A model generated the notes under the pieces. The model worked only from the letters and a program-made list of their open reading frames with translations, was not told the origin of the DNA and ran no database searches. From contig JAUQVX010000004.1 in assembly GCA_039794565.1 (NCBI GenBank), positions 113,439 to 177,438 on the forward strand: DNA of 64,000 nucleotides, written 5' to 3'. Made by a program: the position numbers and the translations under genes. Shown here in pieces: positions 20,191 through 30,012 of the stretch (within the stretch, counting starts at the first letter, position 1; each line of letters starts with the position of its first letter). Source of the DNA: Gloeomargarita sp. SRBZ-1_bins_9. Lineage in GTDB: Bacteria; Cyanobacteriota; Cyanobacteriia; Gloeomargaritales; Gloeomargaritaceae.

Positions 20191-21899
20191 AAATCGTCCT
20201 CCTCATCACCGCTCGGGTCAATCACTTCGCCGTTGAAAAAGTCGGCCAGGCGTTGGGCGGCTAAACGCACCTGGTCCGGGGGCACGGCGACTGAAGCGCT
20301 CGGCGGTGGTGATCCAGGGGAGTCAATGGCCGGTGGGGCGGGGGGAGCAACCGCAGGGGAACAGGGCGACGTCGGCGATGGTGGCGGGCTGACCAACCGT
20401 ACCTGAACAGGTCGGTGCAACACCCGCTTGAAGGCCGCTTGCAGGTCCTTGAGTTTGCCCTCGGCGATTTTTAATAGGGGTTCAGGATGCACCGCCACCT
20501 GGGCCTGGGTGTCGTTCAGGGCCACCAGCCGCCCATTTTGCTCAAACAAGGCCCGGGTCGCCTTGAGCCGGATTCCCGCCACCACCTGAGACCAAAGAGC
20601 TGCCAGGTCAACCGTATCCCCAGAAGCGCTAGGGATCCCAGCGGAGGGTGTCCCTACTTTCTCCCCATCTGTGGCCGGTGGAGGGGATGGTTCCTTGGGG
20701 ATTGCTGGGGCTGCCGCAGGGGGCATAACCGTCTTGGGCTGCTCGGGTTCGGCCATTTTGGGACGCAGGGGCACGACCTGGGAAGACTCCCCTTGCGGTA
20801 ACCCTAGACCCTGGGCGCGCTGCCACCACCCCAGCAGGATCACCTCCAGCCACAAATGGGGTTGCGAGGTTTGCCGCAGTTGGGGTTCACTCTGGCGGAG
20901 ATAGTCCTGGGCCTGCAACAGGGCTTCCACCCCCAGGCGTTGGCTCCAGTCCCGCAGAGCAGACCAGGTATCCCCCATCAGACTGGTCAAGTGGGCTTGT
21001 TCGGGCGCGGTGCAGGCAATCAGGGCATCCCGCACCAAGCCCACCAACTGCTGGTACAGGGGCAACGGTTCCCACCCCCGATCGATCAACGCCCGTCCCC
21101 GCTCCAGCACCGTCACCAGGTTGTCCCCGTAGATGGCCTGCATCAGGTCGAATAAATCCCGCTCCGGCACCCGTCCGGCCAACTGCCACACCTGTTCCGG
21201 CTGAATCGGTGGGGGCAACAGGCTCAACTGGTCCAGCAAACTCTCCGCATCCCGCATCCCCCCCTGGGCCAGTTGGGTCACCACCGCTAGGGCTGCCGGT
21301 GTAATGGCAATTCCTTCCCGCTCGGCAATCTGCTGTAAATGGGCTTGCATCTCCGCTGCGGGAATGCGCCGGAAATCAAAACGTTGACAGCGGGATAGGA
21401 TGGTGGCCGGTACGCGCTGGGGGTCGGTGGTGGCCAGGACAAATACCACCCGTTCTGGGGGTTCCTCCAGGGTTTTGAGCAGGGCATTGAAGGCGGCCCC
21501 TGACAACATGTGGCATTCATCAATAATGAAAACCTTGTAGCGCGCTTGCAGGGGAGCCAGTTGCGCCCGGTCAATCATCTCCCGTACGTTGTCCACCCCC
21601 GTATGGCTGGCGGCGTCAATTTCGATGATGTCGAGGGCATTACCCTGGCTGATGGCCCGACAGAGGGCACACACCCCACAGGGTTCCGGCGTGGGGACAT
21701 CGCTACCCAGGCAGTTGAGGGCCTTAGCCAAAATCCGGGCGGAGGAGGTTTTCCCGGTCCCCCTTGGTCCGCTGAACAGGTAGGCTGGGGCGATGCGACC
21801 CGTGCGCACAGCATTGGTCAGGGCGGTGCGAATCGCATCCTGACCCACCAATTGTGCAAAGGTTTGGGGGCGGTACTTCTGGTACAGGGGGATATACAC
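20187..21899 (-). CDS. dnaX: DNA polymerase III subunit gamma/tau
   Basis: 570 residues. The clamp-loader ATPase has Walker A GPRGTGKTSSARILAKAL near residue 45, a zinc module with Cys residues in NCLGSDVPTPEPCGVCALC, the Walker B-like DECHMLSGAAFNALLKTLEEPP and a sensor 1 region. After ~residue 370 comes a Pro/Ala-rich linker, a domain resembling tau domain V (LWSQVVAGIRLKATRALFEQ) and a short acidic tail. Some cyanobacterial DnaX proteins carry an intein; none is present here. I see no A-rich slippery site, so one product is expected. Confidence 0.95.
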   Translation of the reverse strand: MYIPLYQKYRPQTFAQLVGQDAIRTALTNAVRTGRIAPAYLFSGPRGTGKTSSARILAKALNCLGSDVPTPEPCGVCALCRAISQGNALDIIEIDAASHTGVDNVREMIDRAQLAPLQARYKVFIIDECHMLSGAAFNALLKTLEEPPERVVFVLATTDPQRVPATILSRCQRFDFRRIPAAEMQAHLQQIAEREGIAITPAALAVVTQLAQGGMRDAESLLDQLSLLPPPIQPEQVWQLAGRVPERDLFDLMQAIYGDNLVTVLERGRALIDRGWEPLPLYQQLVGLVRDALIACTAPEQAHLTSLMGDTWSALRDWSQRLGVEALLQAQDYLRQSEPQLRQTSQPHLWLEVILLGWWQRAQGLGLPQGESSQVVPLRPKMAEPEQPKTVMPPAAAPAIPKEPSPPPATDGEKVGTPSAGIPSASGDTVDLAALWSQVVAGIRLKATRALFEQNGRLVALNDTQAQVAVHPEPLLKIAEGKLKDLQAAFKRVLHRPVQVRLVSPPPSPTSPCSPAVAPPAPPAIDSPGSPPPSASVAVPPDQVRLAAQRLADFFNGEVIDPSGDEEDDF

Positions 21900-21934
21900 G
21901 CCTCTTTACAGCCGACCCGCTACCTTCCAGTATC

Positions 21935-22879
21935 TCAAGGCCGGGATTCCGCGGACACCGGAACAGGGACAGGTTCCGCTACCGGTGTTGGCTGCAACCG
22001 GTGTCGCTGGTTAATCAAGGTGATGCTCACCAGCGTTAAAATCACGCCCACCCACTGCCACGTCGTGAGTTGTTCCCCCAGAAACAAAGCCCCAAAGGTT
22101 AAGGCAAACACCGGCGTTAGGAAAGTCAGCGCGCTGAGACTGGTGAGATTCCCCTTGGCCGCCAGATAGAAAAACAACCCATAGGAAGCCGCACTCCCCA
22201 ACACGGTGGTGTAGGCCAGCCCCAGCCAATCCCAGCCGGTCAAGTGCTGCCAGACCGGTCCCTCCTGCATCACTGACAGCACCAACAGCGGTACACCCCC
22301 CAGCACCATGTGCCAGCCCGTCGCCACCAAGGGGTCCGCCCAACGACTCAACCAGCGCATCATCACCGTGCCCACGGCCATCGCCAACGCCGCCAGTAAC
22401 ATCCACCATTCCCCATGACCCCACCAGTTGACCCCCTGCAGCCATTCCTGGGGCGACAGGGCAATCAGGGCAATGCCCGTGACCCCCAACACTAACCCGA
22501 TCCAACCCCACAGCCCAATCACCTCGCCATAGAGTAGCCAGGCCAGCAGGGCCACCGCCAAGGGCTGGGAATCAATCATCACCGAACCCAAACCCGCCTG
22601 GGTACGCGCCAAGCCGGTGACCAAAAACCCTTGAAACAGGGCGCCATCCACCAGAGCAAACAGGAGAATGCCTAGCCAAGCCAGCCATGTCCGGGGCTGA
22701 GGTCGCCCTAAAACTAGGGCTGCCGTTAGCACCAAAACCCCCGCCGGTATCAGCCGAAAGGCCCCCACAAACCACGGCCCCGTTTCCGGCAGCAGGGCCT
22801 TCATCACAATCATCGCCGTGCCCCAGAAGAAAAACGGACTGACCAACCCCAACAAACGCAGCATGGCCGTGAAGATCAT
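21935..22879 (-). CDS. EamA/DMT-family transporter
   Basis: 314 residues with ten hydrophobic segments arranged as two EamA repeats of five helices each. It begins with LGLVSPFFFWGTAMIVMKALLP, and a second repeat starts near residue 150 (WWMLLAALAMAVGTVMMRWLS). The drug/metabolite transporter superfamily moves small metabolites; the substrate cannot be read from sequence. The C-terminus after the last helix is a Pro/Val-rich cytosolic tail. An alternative ATG at 22864 removes five residues. It is divergent from the cobalamin-riboswitch transcript. Confidence 0.87.
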   Translation of the reverse strand: MIFTAMLRLLGLVSPFFFWGTAMIVMKALLPETGPWFVGAFRLIPAGVLVLTAALVLGRPQPRTWLAWLGILLFALVDGALFQGFLVTGLARTQAGLGSVMIDSQPLAVALLAWLLYGEVIGLWGWIGLVLGVTGIALIALSPQEWLQGVNWWGHGEWWMLLAALAMAVGTVMMRWLSRWADPLVATGWHMVLGGVPLLVLSVMQEGPVWQHLTGWDWLGLAYTTVLGSAASYGLFFYLAAKGNLTSLSALTFLTPVFALTFGALFLGEQLTTWQWVGVILTLVSITLINQRHRLQPTPVAEPVPVPVSAESRP

Positions 22880-22970
22880 TTACGGTTTGTTGGCTCTATG
22901 GTAACGCAATGTGAATTTTCGCAACGGGATGGAGTGGGGGAACGGGGAGTGCTATGCTGAGGGATCATGG

Positions 22971-23092
22971 CATCGGTTCTGGTGGGGGCCAGCCATCAGA
23001 CGCAAGGGGGAAAGTCCGGTGCAAATCCGGCGCTGTCCCGCAACTGTGATGCCCATCCCCTAAGGATGGCTCAGTCAGGATGCCCGCCGATG
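22971..23092 (+). promoter_or_regulatory. Cobalamin (AdoCbl) riboswitch controlling cbiMNQ
   Basis: The closing P1 helix is formed by CATCGG at 22971-22976 and CCGATG at 23087-23092. Inside it, the cobalamin core is clear: GCCAGCCATCAGACGC, then GGGGGAAAGTCCGGTGCAAA, and the B12 box ending GCTGTCCCGCAACTGTGA at about 23031-23048. A P10/P11-like hairpin (GCCCATCCCC with GGATGGC) follows, then CAGTCAGGA. The cbiM ribosome site (GAGG, 23113-23116) lies about 20 nt past P1 and no terminator hairpin with a T run is seen. Control at translation initiation is therefore likely, with high cobalamin turning the genes off. A possible -10 (TATGCT) is at 22953-22958. Confidence 0.93.
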
Positions 23093-23124
23093 CGTTTCAC
23101 CAACCAGTCTGCGAGGTACGGACA

Positions 23125-23886
23125 ATGGTGCGTTGGACAAGATTGCGTCTAGTATTAGCCGCCGCTGTGGGTTTGGGTCTGGTCCTGAGTCAGGCCTTGC
23201 CAGCCCAAGCAATGCATATTGCGGAAGGGTTTTTGCCAACCCGGTGGGTGCTGCTGTGGTGGCTGGTATTTTTGCCCTTTTTCCTAGTGGGGTTGCGTGC
23301 TTTAGGGCAGGTCACCCAGCGGGCGCCGGAAACCAAATTGCTGCTGGCGTTGGCCGGGGCGTTCACGTTTGTGCTGTCGGCGCTGAAGTTGCCTTCGGTG
23401 ACTGGGAGTTGCTCTCACCCCACCGGCACGGGTTTGGGGGCGGTTCTGTTTGGCCCTGGCGTCATGACGGTGCTGGGTAGTTTGGTGCTGTTGTTTCAGG
23501 CTCTGTTGTTAGCCCATGGGGGGTTGACAACCCTGGGCGCTAATGGATTTTCCATGGCGGTGGTGGGGCCGTGGGTGGCCTATGCCGTTTTTTACTTGGT
23601 CTGGAAAGGGACGGGACGGCAAGGGATAGCGGTGTTTTTGGCCGCAGCCCTGGGGAATTTGGCGACGTACGTGGTGACGTCGATGCAACTGGCGCTGGCG
23701 TTTCCGGCAGAGGTGGGTGGATTTGGTGCAGCATTGGCCAAATTTGCCGCAATTTTTGCCGTGACCCAGATTCCTTTGGCCATTAGCGAGGGTTTTTTGA
23801 CGGCCCTGGTATGGAATTGGCTGCAAACCTATGGCCGGGAAGAGCTGGCGGTGCTGCGGCTGGTGCCGGAGGAGGGGGCGTCATGA
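23125..23886 (+). CDS. cbiM: Energy-coupling factor Co/Ni transporter, substrate-binding membrane protein CbiM
   Basis: 253 residues from ATG 23125, with GAGG 8 bp upstream. It has a cleavable-looking signal sequence (residues 1-29, ending ALPAQA). Cleavage there would expose M-H-I-A-E-G-F-L-P, the conserved mature CbiM/NikM N-terminus whose Met-His backbone binds the metal ion. Further family marks are the [19 protein letters not shown] segment with the second metal-binding His, and about six membrane helices. CbiM and NikM are hard to tell apart, but the B12 riboswitch in front argues for cobalt. It overlaps cbiN by 4 bp (ATGA). Confidence 0.94.
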   Translation: MVRWTRLRLVLAAAVGLGLVLSQALPAQAMHIAEGFLPTRWVLLWWLVFLPFFLVGLRALGQVTQRAPETKLLLALAGAFTFVLSALKLPSVTGSCSHPTGTGLGAVLFGPGVMTVLGSLVLLFQALLLAHGGLTTLGANGFSMAVVGPWVAYAVFYLVWKGTGRQGIAVFLAAALGNLATYVVTSMQLALAFPAEVGGFGAALAKFAAIFAVTQIPLAISEGFLTALVWNWLQTYGREELAVLRLVPEEGAS

Positions 23887-24191
23887 GTGGTTCTCCATCG
23901 GCTAAGTCGATGCCCTGGCGGGTCAATGGGTTACTGTTGCTGGGGGTCGTAGCCCTGACGGTTATGCCCCTGCTGCTGCGGCGCGACGCGGCGTTTGAGG
24001 GGGCCGATGCCCAAGCACCCCAGGCGGTCAAGGAACTGAGGCCTGATTACGAACCCTGGGTGCAACCGCTATTTGAGCCGGCCAGTGGTGAAATTGAATC
24101 CCTGTTGTTTGCGCTGCAGGCCGGGTTGGGGGCGGGGGTACTGGGCTACGTGCTCGGGCGATACCACGGTCGCAGCCAGAAGCAGCGCTAA
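23883..24191 (+). CDS. cbiN: Energy-coupling factor cobalt transporter small subunit CbiN
   Basis: 102 residues. It has a short basic N-terminus and a membrane helix at ~14-32 ([18 protein letters not shown]). A periplasmic loop rich in acidic residues contains [20 protein letters not shown], the conserved CbiN loop. A second helix ([19 protein letters not shown]) and a basic tail follow. CbiN temporarily associates with CbiM and is needed for metal loading. The start ATG overlaps the cbiM stop, and cbiQ starts immediately after its stop. Confidence 0.93.
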   Translation: MSGSPSAKSMPWRVNGLLLLGVVALTVMPLLLRRDAAFEGADAQAPQAVKELRPDYEPWVQPLFEPASGEIESLLFALQAGLGAGVLGYVLGRYHGRSQKQR

Positions 24192-24983
24192 GTGCATCAT
24201 TACCTGGAGAGCTACGCCTACCGCAATGCCCTGCGGTCGGTGTCTCCCACAGCCAAGGCGGGGTTGGCCTTAGGGTTACTGGTGCTGGCGTTGGTGGCCC
24301 AACCCCTGACCCAGGGGATTATCGTCGTGTGGTTGGCGCGGTGGACTGTGAGTCATGCCCGAATTCCTTGGCGGGTGTATGGGGGATGGCTGGGGGTACT
24401 CGTGCTGTTTTGGCTGCTGAGCCTGCCGGCACTGGTGATTCAGGTGGTCCCTCCGCTGGTCGCCTTCCCCGTAGAGGATGTCTGGCTGGTTGTTGATGTG
24501 GGCGATTGGCAGGTCTTTCTCAGCCACCGGGGGGTTTACACCGCTTTGACCACAGGGTTACGCTCCCTGGCCTGTAGCAGTTGCTTACTCTTCCTGTTGT
24601 TTACCACCCCCTTTAGTGACCTGCTCCAGGTGCTGCGCTGCTGCCGGTTACCCCCCCTCCTGCTGGATGTGCTGCTATTGATGTATCGCTTGATCTTTCT
24701 CCTTTTGGGGGAGGTTGCCATAATGTACACAGCTCAACAGGCACGGGGGGGCTACCGGAACTGGCCTCAGGCATTGGTGAGTTTGGGGCTGCTAACCGGG
24801 CAACTGTGGCTGCGCACGCTACGCCGTTACGAACAACTGGCCCTGGGATTGGCGGCGCGGGGTTGGCAGGGCCATGGGCGCGTATCTTTACCAGTGACCT
24901 CGCACCTGCCCCGGCGGTATGTTGTCGAAGCCCTCGTAGGCGGGTTGGGACTCCTGGCACTCGAAGGGGTACTCCGCCAGTGA
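24192..24983 (+). CDS. cbiQ: Energy-coupling factor cobalt transporter T component CbiQ
   Basis: 263 residues from a GTG directly after the cbiN stop. The N-terminal [12 protein letters not shown] and [17 protein letters not shown] match CbiQ. The protein has 4-6 membrane helices and the conserved coupling-helix motif region around [18 protein letters not shown] and [18 protein letters not shown], where A-R-G signatures contact the ATPase. No ATPase gene follows; the nearest CbiO-type ATPase is at 35.1 kb. The stop is 90 bp before ureA. Confidence 0.92.
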   Translation: MHHYLESYAYRNALRSVSPTAKAGLALGLLVLALVAQPLTQGIIVVWLARWTVSHARIPWRVYGGWLGVLVLFWLLSLPALVIQVVPPLVAFPVEDVWLVVDVGDWQVFLSHRGVYTALTTGLRSLACSSCLLFLLFTTPFSDLLQVLRCCRLPPLLLDVLLLMYRLIFLLLGEVAIMYTAQQARGGYRNWPQALVSLGLLTGQLWLRTLRRYEQLALGLAARGWQGHGRVSLPVTSHLPRRYVVEALVGGLGLLALEGVLRQ

Positions 24984-25008
24984 ATACCGCGTTTCCTGAG
25001 AAAAGTCC

Positions 25009-25051
25009 GTATCAATTGCTACAGCAATCTCACAGGGTAGCACTGGATATT
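25009..25051 (+). promoter_or_regulatory. NtcA-activated promoter of ureABC (predicted)
   Basis: GTATCAATTGCTAC at 25009-25022 is a perfect GTA-N8-TAC NtcA site. After 23 bp comes GATATT at 25046-25051, a 4-of-6 -10 box. This matches the established architecture of NtcA-activated cyanobacterial promoters (site, 22-23 bp, then TAN3T-like -10). The predicted start near 25058 leaves a ~15 nt leader with GGGAGG before the ureA ATG. The site occupies the short gap after cbiQ, so ureABC can be driven independently of the B12 riboswitch. Confidence 0.75.
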
Positions 25052-25072
25052 GGACTGGGTGAGAGGGAGGCC

Positions 25073-25378
25073 ATGCACCTGACACCCCAGGAGAAGGACA
25101 AGTTGTTAATTTTTACGGCGGCCCTGGTGGCGGAGCGGCGCAAGCAACGGGGCCTCAAACTCAACTATCCTGAGGCGGTTGCCCTGATTACGGCAGCGAT
25201 TCTGGAGGGGGCGCGGGAGGGGAAAACGGTAGCCCAACTTATGCACGAAGGCACCCAAATCCTAAAAAAATCCGAGGTCATGGAGGGGGTGGCCGAGATG
25301 ATTCCGGAGGTGCAAGTGGAGGCCACCTTCCCCGATGGCACCAAACTGGTCACCGTTCACCAACCCATTCGCGATTAG
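25073..25378 (+). CDS. ureA: Urease subunit gamma
   Basis: 101 residues from ATG 25073 ([20 protein letters not shown]), the classic UreA N-terminus; GGGAGG lies 2-8 bp upstream. Conserved [21 protein letters not shown] and [20 protein letters not shown] (here AEMIPEVQ) are present. It is one of three structural subunits of urease, which hydrolyses urea to ammonia and carbamate. It is the first gene of ureABC, with ureB 4 bp after its stop. The frame is open upstream into cbiQ, but those residues are not UreA. Confidence 0.97.
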   Translation: MHLTPQEKDKLLIFTAALVAERRKQRGLKLNYPEAVALITAAILEGAREGKTVAQLMHEGTQILKKSEVMEGVAEMIPEVQVEATFPDGTKLVTVHQPIRD

Positions 25379-25382
25379 TCCT

Positions 25383-25688
25383 ATGATTCCTGGTGAAATC
25401 ATTACCCCTGATGAGGAGATTGAACTCAATGCTGGTAAACCCACCCTCACCATTACCGTGTCCAACCGAGGCGACCGCCCCATCCAAGTGGGTTCCCACT
25501 ATCACTTCTACGAAGTAAATGGCTTTCTGGAATTTGACCGGGAACCTACCAAAGGAATGCGGTTAGATATTCCTGCCGGAACGGCTATTCGTTTTGAACC
25601 CGGGGACACCAAGCAAGTTAGATTAATTCCCTACGGCGGCAGCCGGGAAGTCTACGGCTTCAACGCCCGGGTGGAGGGCAAGTTATGA
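25383..25688 (+). CDS. ureB: Urease subunit beta
   Basis: 101 residues, normal length. It starts [18 protein letters not shown] and contains the conserved [19 protein letters not shown] and [17 protein letters not shown] segments. It packs with UreA and UreC in the urease trimer. Four bases separate it from ureA, and its TGA stop overlaps the ureC ATG (ATGA), so the three are translated as a coupled set. Confidence 0.97.
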   Translation: MIPGEIITPDEEIELNAGKPTLTITVSNRGDRPIQVGSHYHFYEVNGFLEFDREPTKGMRLDIPAGTAIRFEPGDTKQVRLIPYGGSREVYGFNARVEGKL

Positions 25689-27391
25689 GCTATCGCATGA
25701 GCCGCCGCGCCTATGCCCAAACCTACGGCCCTACCGTGGGTGACCGAGTTCGACTGGCGGATACCGAGCTATTTATCGAGGTGGAAAAAGACTTCACCCT
25801 CTACGGGGAAGAGGTGAAATTCGGTGGGGGCAAGGTCATCCGCGATGGCATGGGTCAGTCCCCCATTGCCCGGGGAGCAGGGGCCGTGGATACGGTGATC
25901 ACCAACGCCCTCATCCTGGACTGGTGGGGTATTGTCAAAGCCGATGTGGGCATCAAAGACGGTAAGATTGCTGCCATTGGCAAAGCCGGCAATCCCTACA
26001 CCCAGGATGGGGTGACGATCATTATTGGGCCGGGAACAGAAATTATTGCCGGTGAGGGCCTGATCCTGACGGCGGGGGGCATTGACACCCACATTCACTT
26101 TATTTGTCCCCAGCAGATCGAGGTGGCCTTGGCCGCGGGCGTCACCACCCTGATTGGCGGCGGCACCGGACCTGCCACCGGCACTTGCGCCACCACCTGC
26201 ACACCCGGACCCTGGCATATTCATCGCATGCTCGAGGCCGCCGAGGGCTTTCCCGTCAACTTAGGTTTCTTGGGCAAGGGCAACAGCGCCAAACCGGAAG
26301 GCCTACGGGAGCAAATCCGCGCCGGCGCCATTGGTCTCAAGCTCCACGAAGACTGGGGAACGACACCAGCAGCCATTGATGTCTGTCTGAGTGTGGCCGA
26401 GGAATTCGACGTGCAGGTAGCTATCCATACCGATACTTTAAATGAATCCGGTTTTGTGGAGGACACCATTCGTGCCTTCAAAGGGCGAGTCATTCACACC
26501 TACCATACAGAGGGAGCCGGTGGTGGCCATGCCCCCGACATCATCAAAGTCTGCGGCGAGCCGAATGTTTTACCCTCCTCCACCAATCCCACCCGCCCCT
26601 ACACCGTCAACACCCTAGAGGAGCACCTGGACATGTTGATGGTGTGCCATCACCTAGACCCCAATATTCCTGAAGACGTGGCCTTTGCCGAATCTCGCAT
26701 CCGCCGGGAGACCATCGCCGCCGAAGACATCCTACACGACATGGGCGCCCTGAGCATACTTTCTTCCGACTCCCAGGCCATGGGGCGGGTGGGGGAGGTC
26801 ATTATTCGCACCTGGCAGACGGCTCACAAGATGAAATGCCAGCGCGGCCCCCTACCCGAAGACGACAAGGCGGACAACTTTCGCGTGCGCCGCTACATCG
26901 CCAAATACACCATTAACCCTGCCATTGCCCATGGCATTGCCCGCTACGTAGGGTCGGTGGAGGTGGGCAAATTTGCCGACTTGTGTCTATGGAAACCTGC
27001 CTTTTTTGGTGTCAAACCAGAGATGGTGCTCAAGGCCGGTGCAATCGTTTGGAGCCAAATGGGAGATGCCAACGCCAGCATTCCCACGCCAGAGCCGATC
27101 CACATGCGCCCCATGTTTGCCAGCTTTGGTCGCTGCACCTACAGCACGTCTTTCACCTTCGTATCCAAAGTGGCCCTTGAGGAAGGCATCCCCCAGCAGT
27201 TGGGGTTGCAAAAGCGGGTATTGCCGGTGGAAAACATTCGCCGTCTCAGCAAGAAAGACCTCAAGCTCAACGATGCCCTTCCCCACATCGAAGTGGACCC
27301 AGAAACCTACATAGTGCGGGCCAATGGCGAGGTGCTCCTGTGTGAGCCGGCCCCGGTTTTACCCATGGCCCAACGCTACTTCCTGTTCTAG
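25685..27391 (+). CDS. ureC: Urease subunit alpha (nickel-containing catalytic subunit)
   Basis: 568 residues. Nickel ligands and catalytic residues are all visible: DTHIHF (first His pair), GLKLHEDWG with the carbamylated Lys at position 219, [10 protein letters not shown], the second metal histidines in [15 protein letters not shown], and the active-site flap [20 protein letters not shown] with the catalytic Cys and His. The protein therefore looks fully functional. It overlaps ureB by 4 bp, and its last 33 bp overlap the end of the convergent ureD. Confidence 0.99.
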   Translation: MSYRMSRRAYAQTYGPTVGDRVRLADTELFIEVEKDFTLYGEEVKFGGGKVIRDGMGQSPIARGAGAVDTVITNALILDWWGIVKADVGIKDGKIAAIGKAGNPYTQDGVTIIIGPGTEIIAGEGLILTAGGIDTHIHFICPQQIEVALAAGVTTLIGGGTGPATGTCATTCTPGPWHIHRMLEAAEGFPVNLGFLGKGNSAKPEGLREQIRAGAIGLKLHEDWGTTPAAIDVCLSVAEEFDVQVAIHTDTLNESGFVEDTIRAFKGRVIHTYHTEGAGGGHAPDIIKVCGEPNVLPSSTNPTRPYTVNTLEEHLDMLMVCHHLDPNIPEDVAFAESRIRRETIAAEDILHDMGALSILSSDSQAMGRVGEVIIRTWQTAHKMKCQRGPLPEDDKADNFRVRRYIAKYTINPAIAHGIARYVGSVEVGKFADLCLWKPAFFGVKPEMVLKAGAIVWSQMGDANASIPTPEPIHMRPMFASFGRCTYSTSFTFVSKVALEEGIPQQLGLQKRVLPVENIRRLSKKDLKLNDALPHIEVDPETYIVRANGEVLLCEPAPVLPMAQRYFLF

Positions 27392-28213
27392 CTGCCACAC
27401 CCGCGGCAGACAGGGGGGTCGCTGGGCGTACAGAGGGCGCAAAAGGTGCCACAGCGTGAGAAACCAGCGCCGACACTCCGCCGTGGAGGGTCCGCGATAG
27501 CGCCCCACCAGCCCCCCCATCAGTCGGGTCAACCCCATCTCACCAGTCCCCGGCGGCAAGGCAGCCCGTAGGCGCTCAATCAGCTCCGGACTCACCTCCT
27601 GGCCCACCAACCAAAACGTCCCCAAAACCGGTTGCCCCGCCAGACCATTGGGGCTGTCTAAAAACTCCGGTGTTCCCTGCAGAAACTGTCGGTCAATCCA
27701 CAAAGGTTGACCCTGGCACCAGATTTCGGTGGCGTTGCGCCAGGTGCCTCCCCAGAAGCGTTCCCCCCGGGCCGTGCGGCCAAAGCGGTACATCTCCCAG
27801 CCACAACACCAAGCTCTAGGATGCAACTCAATCACCAGCGTCTGCTGCCAGTGCGCCTGGGCAAAAAGAATGGTCTCCTGGGGAAACAGCTCCAAAATTG
27901 CCTGGGACTCCACCTGCCAGTGACTGGAACTGACCTGGGGCAACTGTGGTGAAAGGCTGCGGTACACCTTGTTTGCCGTCGCCGTCGTTAGCAACAGTTT
28001 GGCTCCCGCCTGGAGATGGCCCCGGCAGACCAGCTCGTCACCCCCGACCATCCCTCCCCCCAACTGCAGGGTAACCGTATGGCACCATTCCGGACCCTCC
28101 GGGTAAAACGGGCGCTGGAGTTGCCAGGGCGTCGTCACATAGGCTGAAGCCAGCCGGGTCACACCTTCTTTCTGACACCAGGTAGCGACCAACTCCCCTC
28201 GCCAATGCCCCAC
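27359..28213 (-). CDS. ureD: Urease accessory protein UreD
   Basis: 284 residues from a GTG start, two bases after the ureF stop. UreD (UreH) is the scaffold that binds apo-urease and recruits UreF and UreG for nickel delivery. Conserved features are [21 protein letters not shown], the [11 protein letters not shown] motif and the long beta-rich fold. It is the last gene of ureE-ureF-ureD and overlaps the 3' end of ureC tail-to-tail by 33 bp. Confidence 0.93.
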   Translation of the reverse strand: MGHWRGELVATWCQKEGVTRLASAYVTTPWQLQRPFYPEGPEWCHTVTLQLGGGMVGGDELVCRGHLQAGAKLLLTTATANKVYRSLSPQLPQVSSSHWQVESQAILELFPQETILFAQAHWQQTLVIELHPRAWCCGWEMYRFGRTARGERFWGGTWRNATEIWCQGQPLWIDRQFLQGTPEFLDSPNGLAGQPVLGTFWLVGQEVSPELIERLRAALPPGTGEMGLTRLMGGLVGRYRGPSTAECRRWFLTLWHLLRPLYAQRPPCLPRVWQLEQEVALGHG

Positions 28214-28215
28214 CC

Positions 28216-28878
28216 CTAGCTCCGAAACAAACGACTGTACTGGGTTTCATGGTACATGCTGGCTAAGCCCAGCCCGACCGAGCAGCTGTAGAAAGGCGGT
28301 GTCGTTTCAGCCAAGAGCGCCTGGGTTTGCTGGTGGATGAGCCCATGCAGGCCAAACAGCAGCTTCTGGCCCTCCGTTGGACCTATGGGAATAGCGCGGA
28401 CGCCGGCACTGACCAAGTTAGCAGCCCAGCTAAATAGGTAAGCTACCAGTGCCTCTGGCAGCGTCAGACCCCACTGATAGGCCGTCAGGGCAAAGGCCAC
28501 CCCATAGTTACACGGCGTCAAAGCAACCGTGACCCAGTCAGGAAATAGCCCCATGTCTTGAAGTAATCGCAGCAGCGCCTGCCCCATTTGCCAACTCTGG
28601 TGGCGCAGTTCCTCGGTCTCCCGTTGAGCCGACAACCAGCGATTCCAGTAATCCAGTTGGGCATTATCCGCCTGGGCGATGGCCCCATATAACACCCGCA
28701 GCACCTGCCCCTCCACCTGCACCGCCCCATATTGCAACTCCTGGCGCAACCAGCGTTCTAGGTCAGCGCTACTGCGCAGCACACCCCGTTCCACTAGCCA
28801 CTCAATCCCCTCCGAGTAGCTGTAGGCCCCCACCGGCAGCGCCGGGCTAGCCAACTGGAGCAGAGCCAGTAGCGACAT
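28216..28878 (-). CDS. ureF: Urease accessory protein UreF
   Basis: 220 residues from ATG 28878 (MSLLALLQLASPALPVGAYS); an upstream in-frame ATG at 28923 lies inside ureE and is not conserved. All-helical UreF signatures are visible: LPVGAYSYSEGIEWLVE, the LSAQRETEELRHQSWQMG helix and the C-terminal YSRLFRS tail. UreF is the GTPase regulator that links UreD to UreG. It starts 5 bp after the ureE stop, in the ureEFD set. Confidence 0.94.
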   Translation of the reverse strand: MSLLALLQLASPALPVGAYSYSEGIEWLVERGVLRSSADLERWLRQELQYGAVQVEGQVLRVLYGAIAQADNAQLDYWNRWLSAQRETEELRHQSWQMGQALLRLLQDMGLFPDWVTVALTPCNYGVAFALTAYQWGLTLPEALVAYLFSWAANLVSAGVRAIPIGPTEGQKLLFGLHGLIHQQTQALLAETTPPFYSCSVGLGLASMYHETQYSRLFRS

Positions 28879-28883
28879 CCCCC

Positions 28884-29336
28884 TCAATGGTGGTGATAGG
28901 CCCCCATCTCCGGATAGAAACACGCCATCTCCTCGGTGACGGTCAGCCCCATCTCCCGCAACAGGTCAGCCAAAACCCCATCTGCCGCTAGCCGTAGCCA
29001 CTCTGGTGTGATTTGCAAAGGGACATGGCGATTCCCCAAATGGTAAGCGGCCCGCAGGAGCAATAGGGGTTGAGAAGCCCGCACCGTCAGGACCGGTTCA
29101 GGGCGCGCCGCCACTGTCAGCACCCAATCCCGCGCCGGTACATGCAGCACATCCTCATCCTGGAGCACCACCCCCCGCGGCAATTCCAAATACACCGTTT
29201 CCCCCTCAGACGTTTGCCAGGGCAAGAGACGTTTGCGCCGCTCCTCCGCCGTTAGGGAAAGGACCCCCGTAACTGGTCTTGCCGTTCCTTTGGCCAGTAC
29301 GACCGCCGCGTAGGTAGCCATTTTGACAAATGCCAT
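28884..29336 (-). CDS. ureE: Urease accessory protein UreE (nickel metallochaperone)
   Basis: 150 residues from ATG 29336, with GGAGGGGG about 6 bp upstream. The N-terminal peptide-binding half (LTAEERRKRLLPWQTSEGETVYL) and the C-terminal ferredoxin-like half are complete. The nickel-binding His is in YHLGNRHVPLQI. The tail ends YHHH, a very short histidine tail compared with His-rich UreE proteins. Its start faces ureG across a 51 bp divergent gap. Confidence 0.93.
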   Translation of the reverse strand: MAFVKMATYAAVVLAKGTARPVTGVLSLTAEERRKRLLPWQTSEGETVYLELPRGVVLQDEDVLHVPARDWVLTVAARPEPVLTVRASQPLLLLRAAYHLGNRHVPLQITPEWLRLAADGVLADLLREMGLTVTEEMACFYPEMGAYHHH

Positions 29337-29387
29337 TGCCGCCCCCTCCTTACAGTGGCATTATAGGGCGTTGGGGGATGGAGAAGC

Positions 29388-30002
29388 GTGGCTGCTTTAC
29401 ATGTTGGCATTGCTGGTCCTGTGGGGTCAGGCAAAACCGCCCTAGTCGAAGCCCTCTGTAAATCCCTGCGGGAGCGCTACAGCATTGCCGTGGTCACCAA
29501 CGACATCTACACCAAAGAGGACGCCCTGATACTCACCCGAGTCCAAGCCCTTAGCCCCGACCGCATTGAAGGGGTGGAAACAGGGGGCTGTCCCCACACG
29601 GCCATTCGGGATGACGTCTCCATCAACTTAGCGGCCATTCAGCGGCTGGAGCAACGGTTTCCCGACCTGGACCTGCTATTGGTCGAAAGCGGCGGCGACA
29701 ACCTTTCGGCCACCTTTAGCCCGGAACTGGTAGACATCACCATCTTTGTCATTGACGTGGCCGCTGGCGACAAGATTCCCCGCAAAGGAGGTCCTGGCAT
29801 CACCAAATCCGACCTGCTAGTGATCAACAAAATTGACCTGGCACCCTACGTGGGGGCTGATTTGGGGGTGATGGAGCGGGATGCCCGGCGCATGCGCGGT
29901 GATAAACCCTTCGTTTTCACCAACCTGAAAACCCGCGAAGGCTTGTCCCAGGTCATCGACTTTCTATCCCCCTTTCTCCCCTTGAAAGTTTCTACATCCT
30001 AG
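29388..30002 (+). CDS. ureG: Urease accessory GTPase UreG
   Basis: 204 residues from a GTG. It is a SIMIBI GTPase with P-loop [23 protein letters not shown], the metal-binding [13 protein letters not shown] motif (C-P-H), [15 protein letters not shown] and base-recognition [10 protein letters not shown]. It supplies nickel and GTP hydrolysis to the UreDF-urease complex. It is divergent from ureE and sits 111 bp before urtA on the same strand. Confidence 0.97.
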   Translation: MAALHVGIAGPVGSGKTALVEALCKSLRERYSIAVVTNDIYTKEDALILTRVQALSPDRIEGVETGGCPHTAIRDDVSINLAAIQRLEQRFPDLDLLLVESGGDNLSATFSPELVDITIFVIDVAAGDKIPRKGGPGITKSDLLVINKIDLAPYVGADLGVMERDARRMRGDKPFVFTNLKTREGLSQVIDFLSPFLPLKVSTS

Positions 30003-30012
30003 ACCTGTTTTT

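Noticed and set aside
20187..21899. Intein in dnaX
   Set aside because: Some cyanobacterial DnaX proteins carry one, but here the ATPase motifs are continuous with normal spacing.
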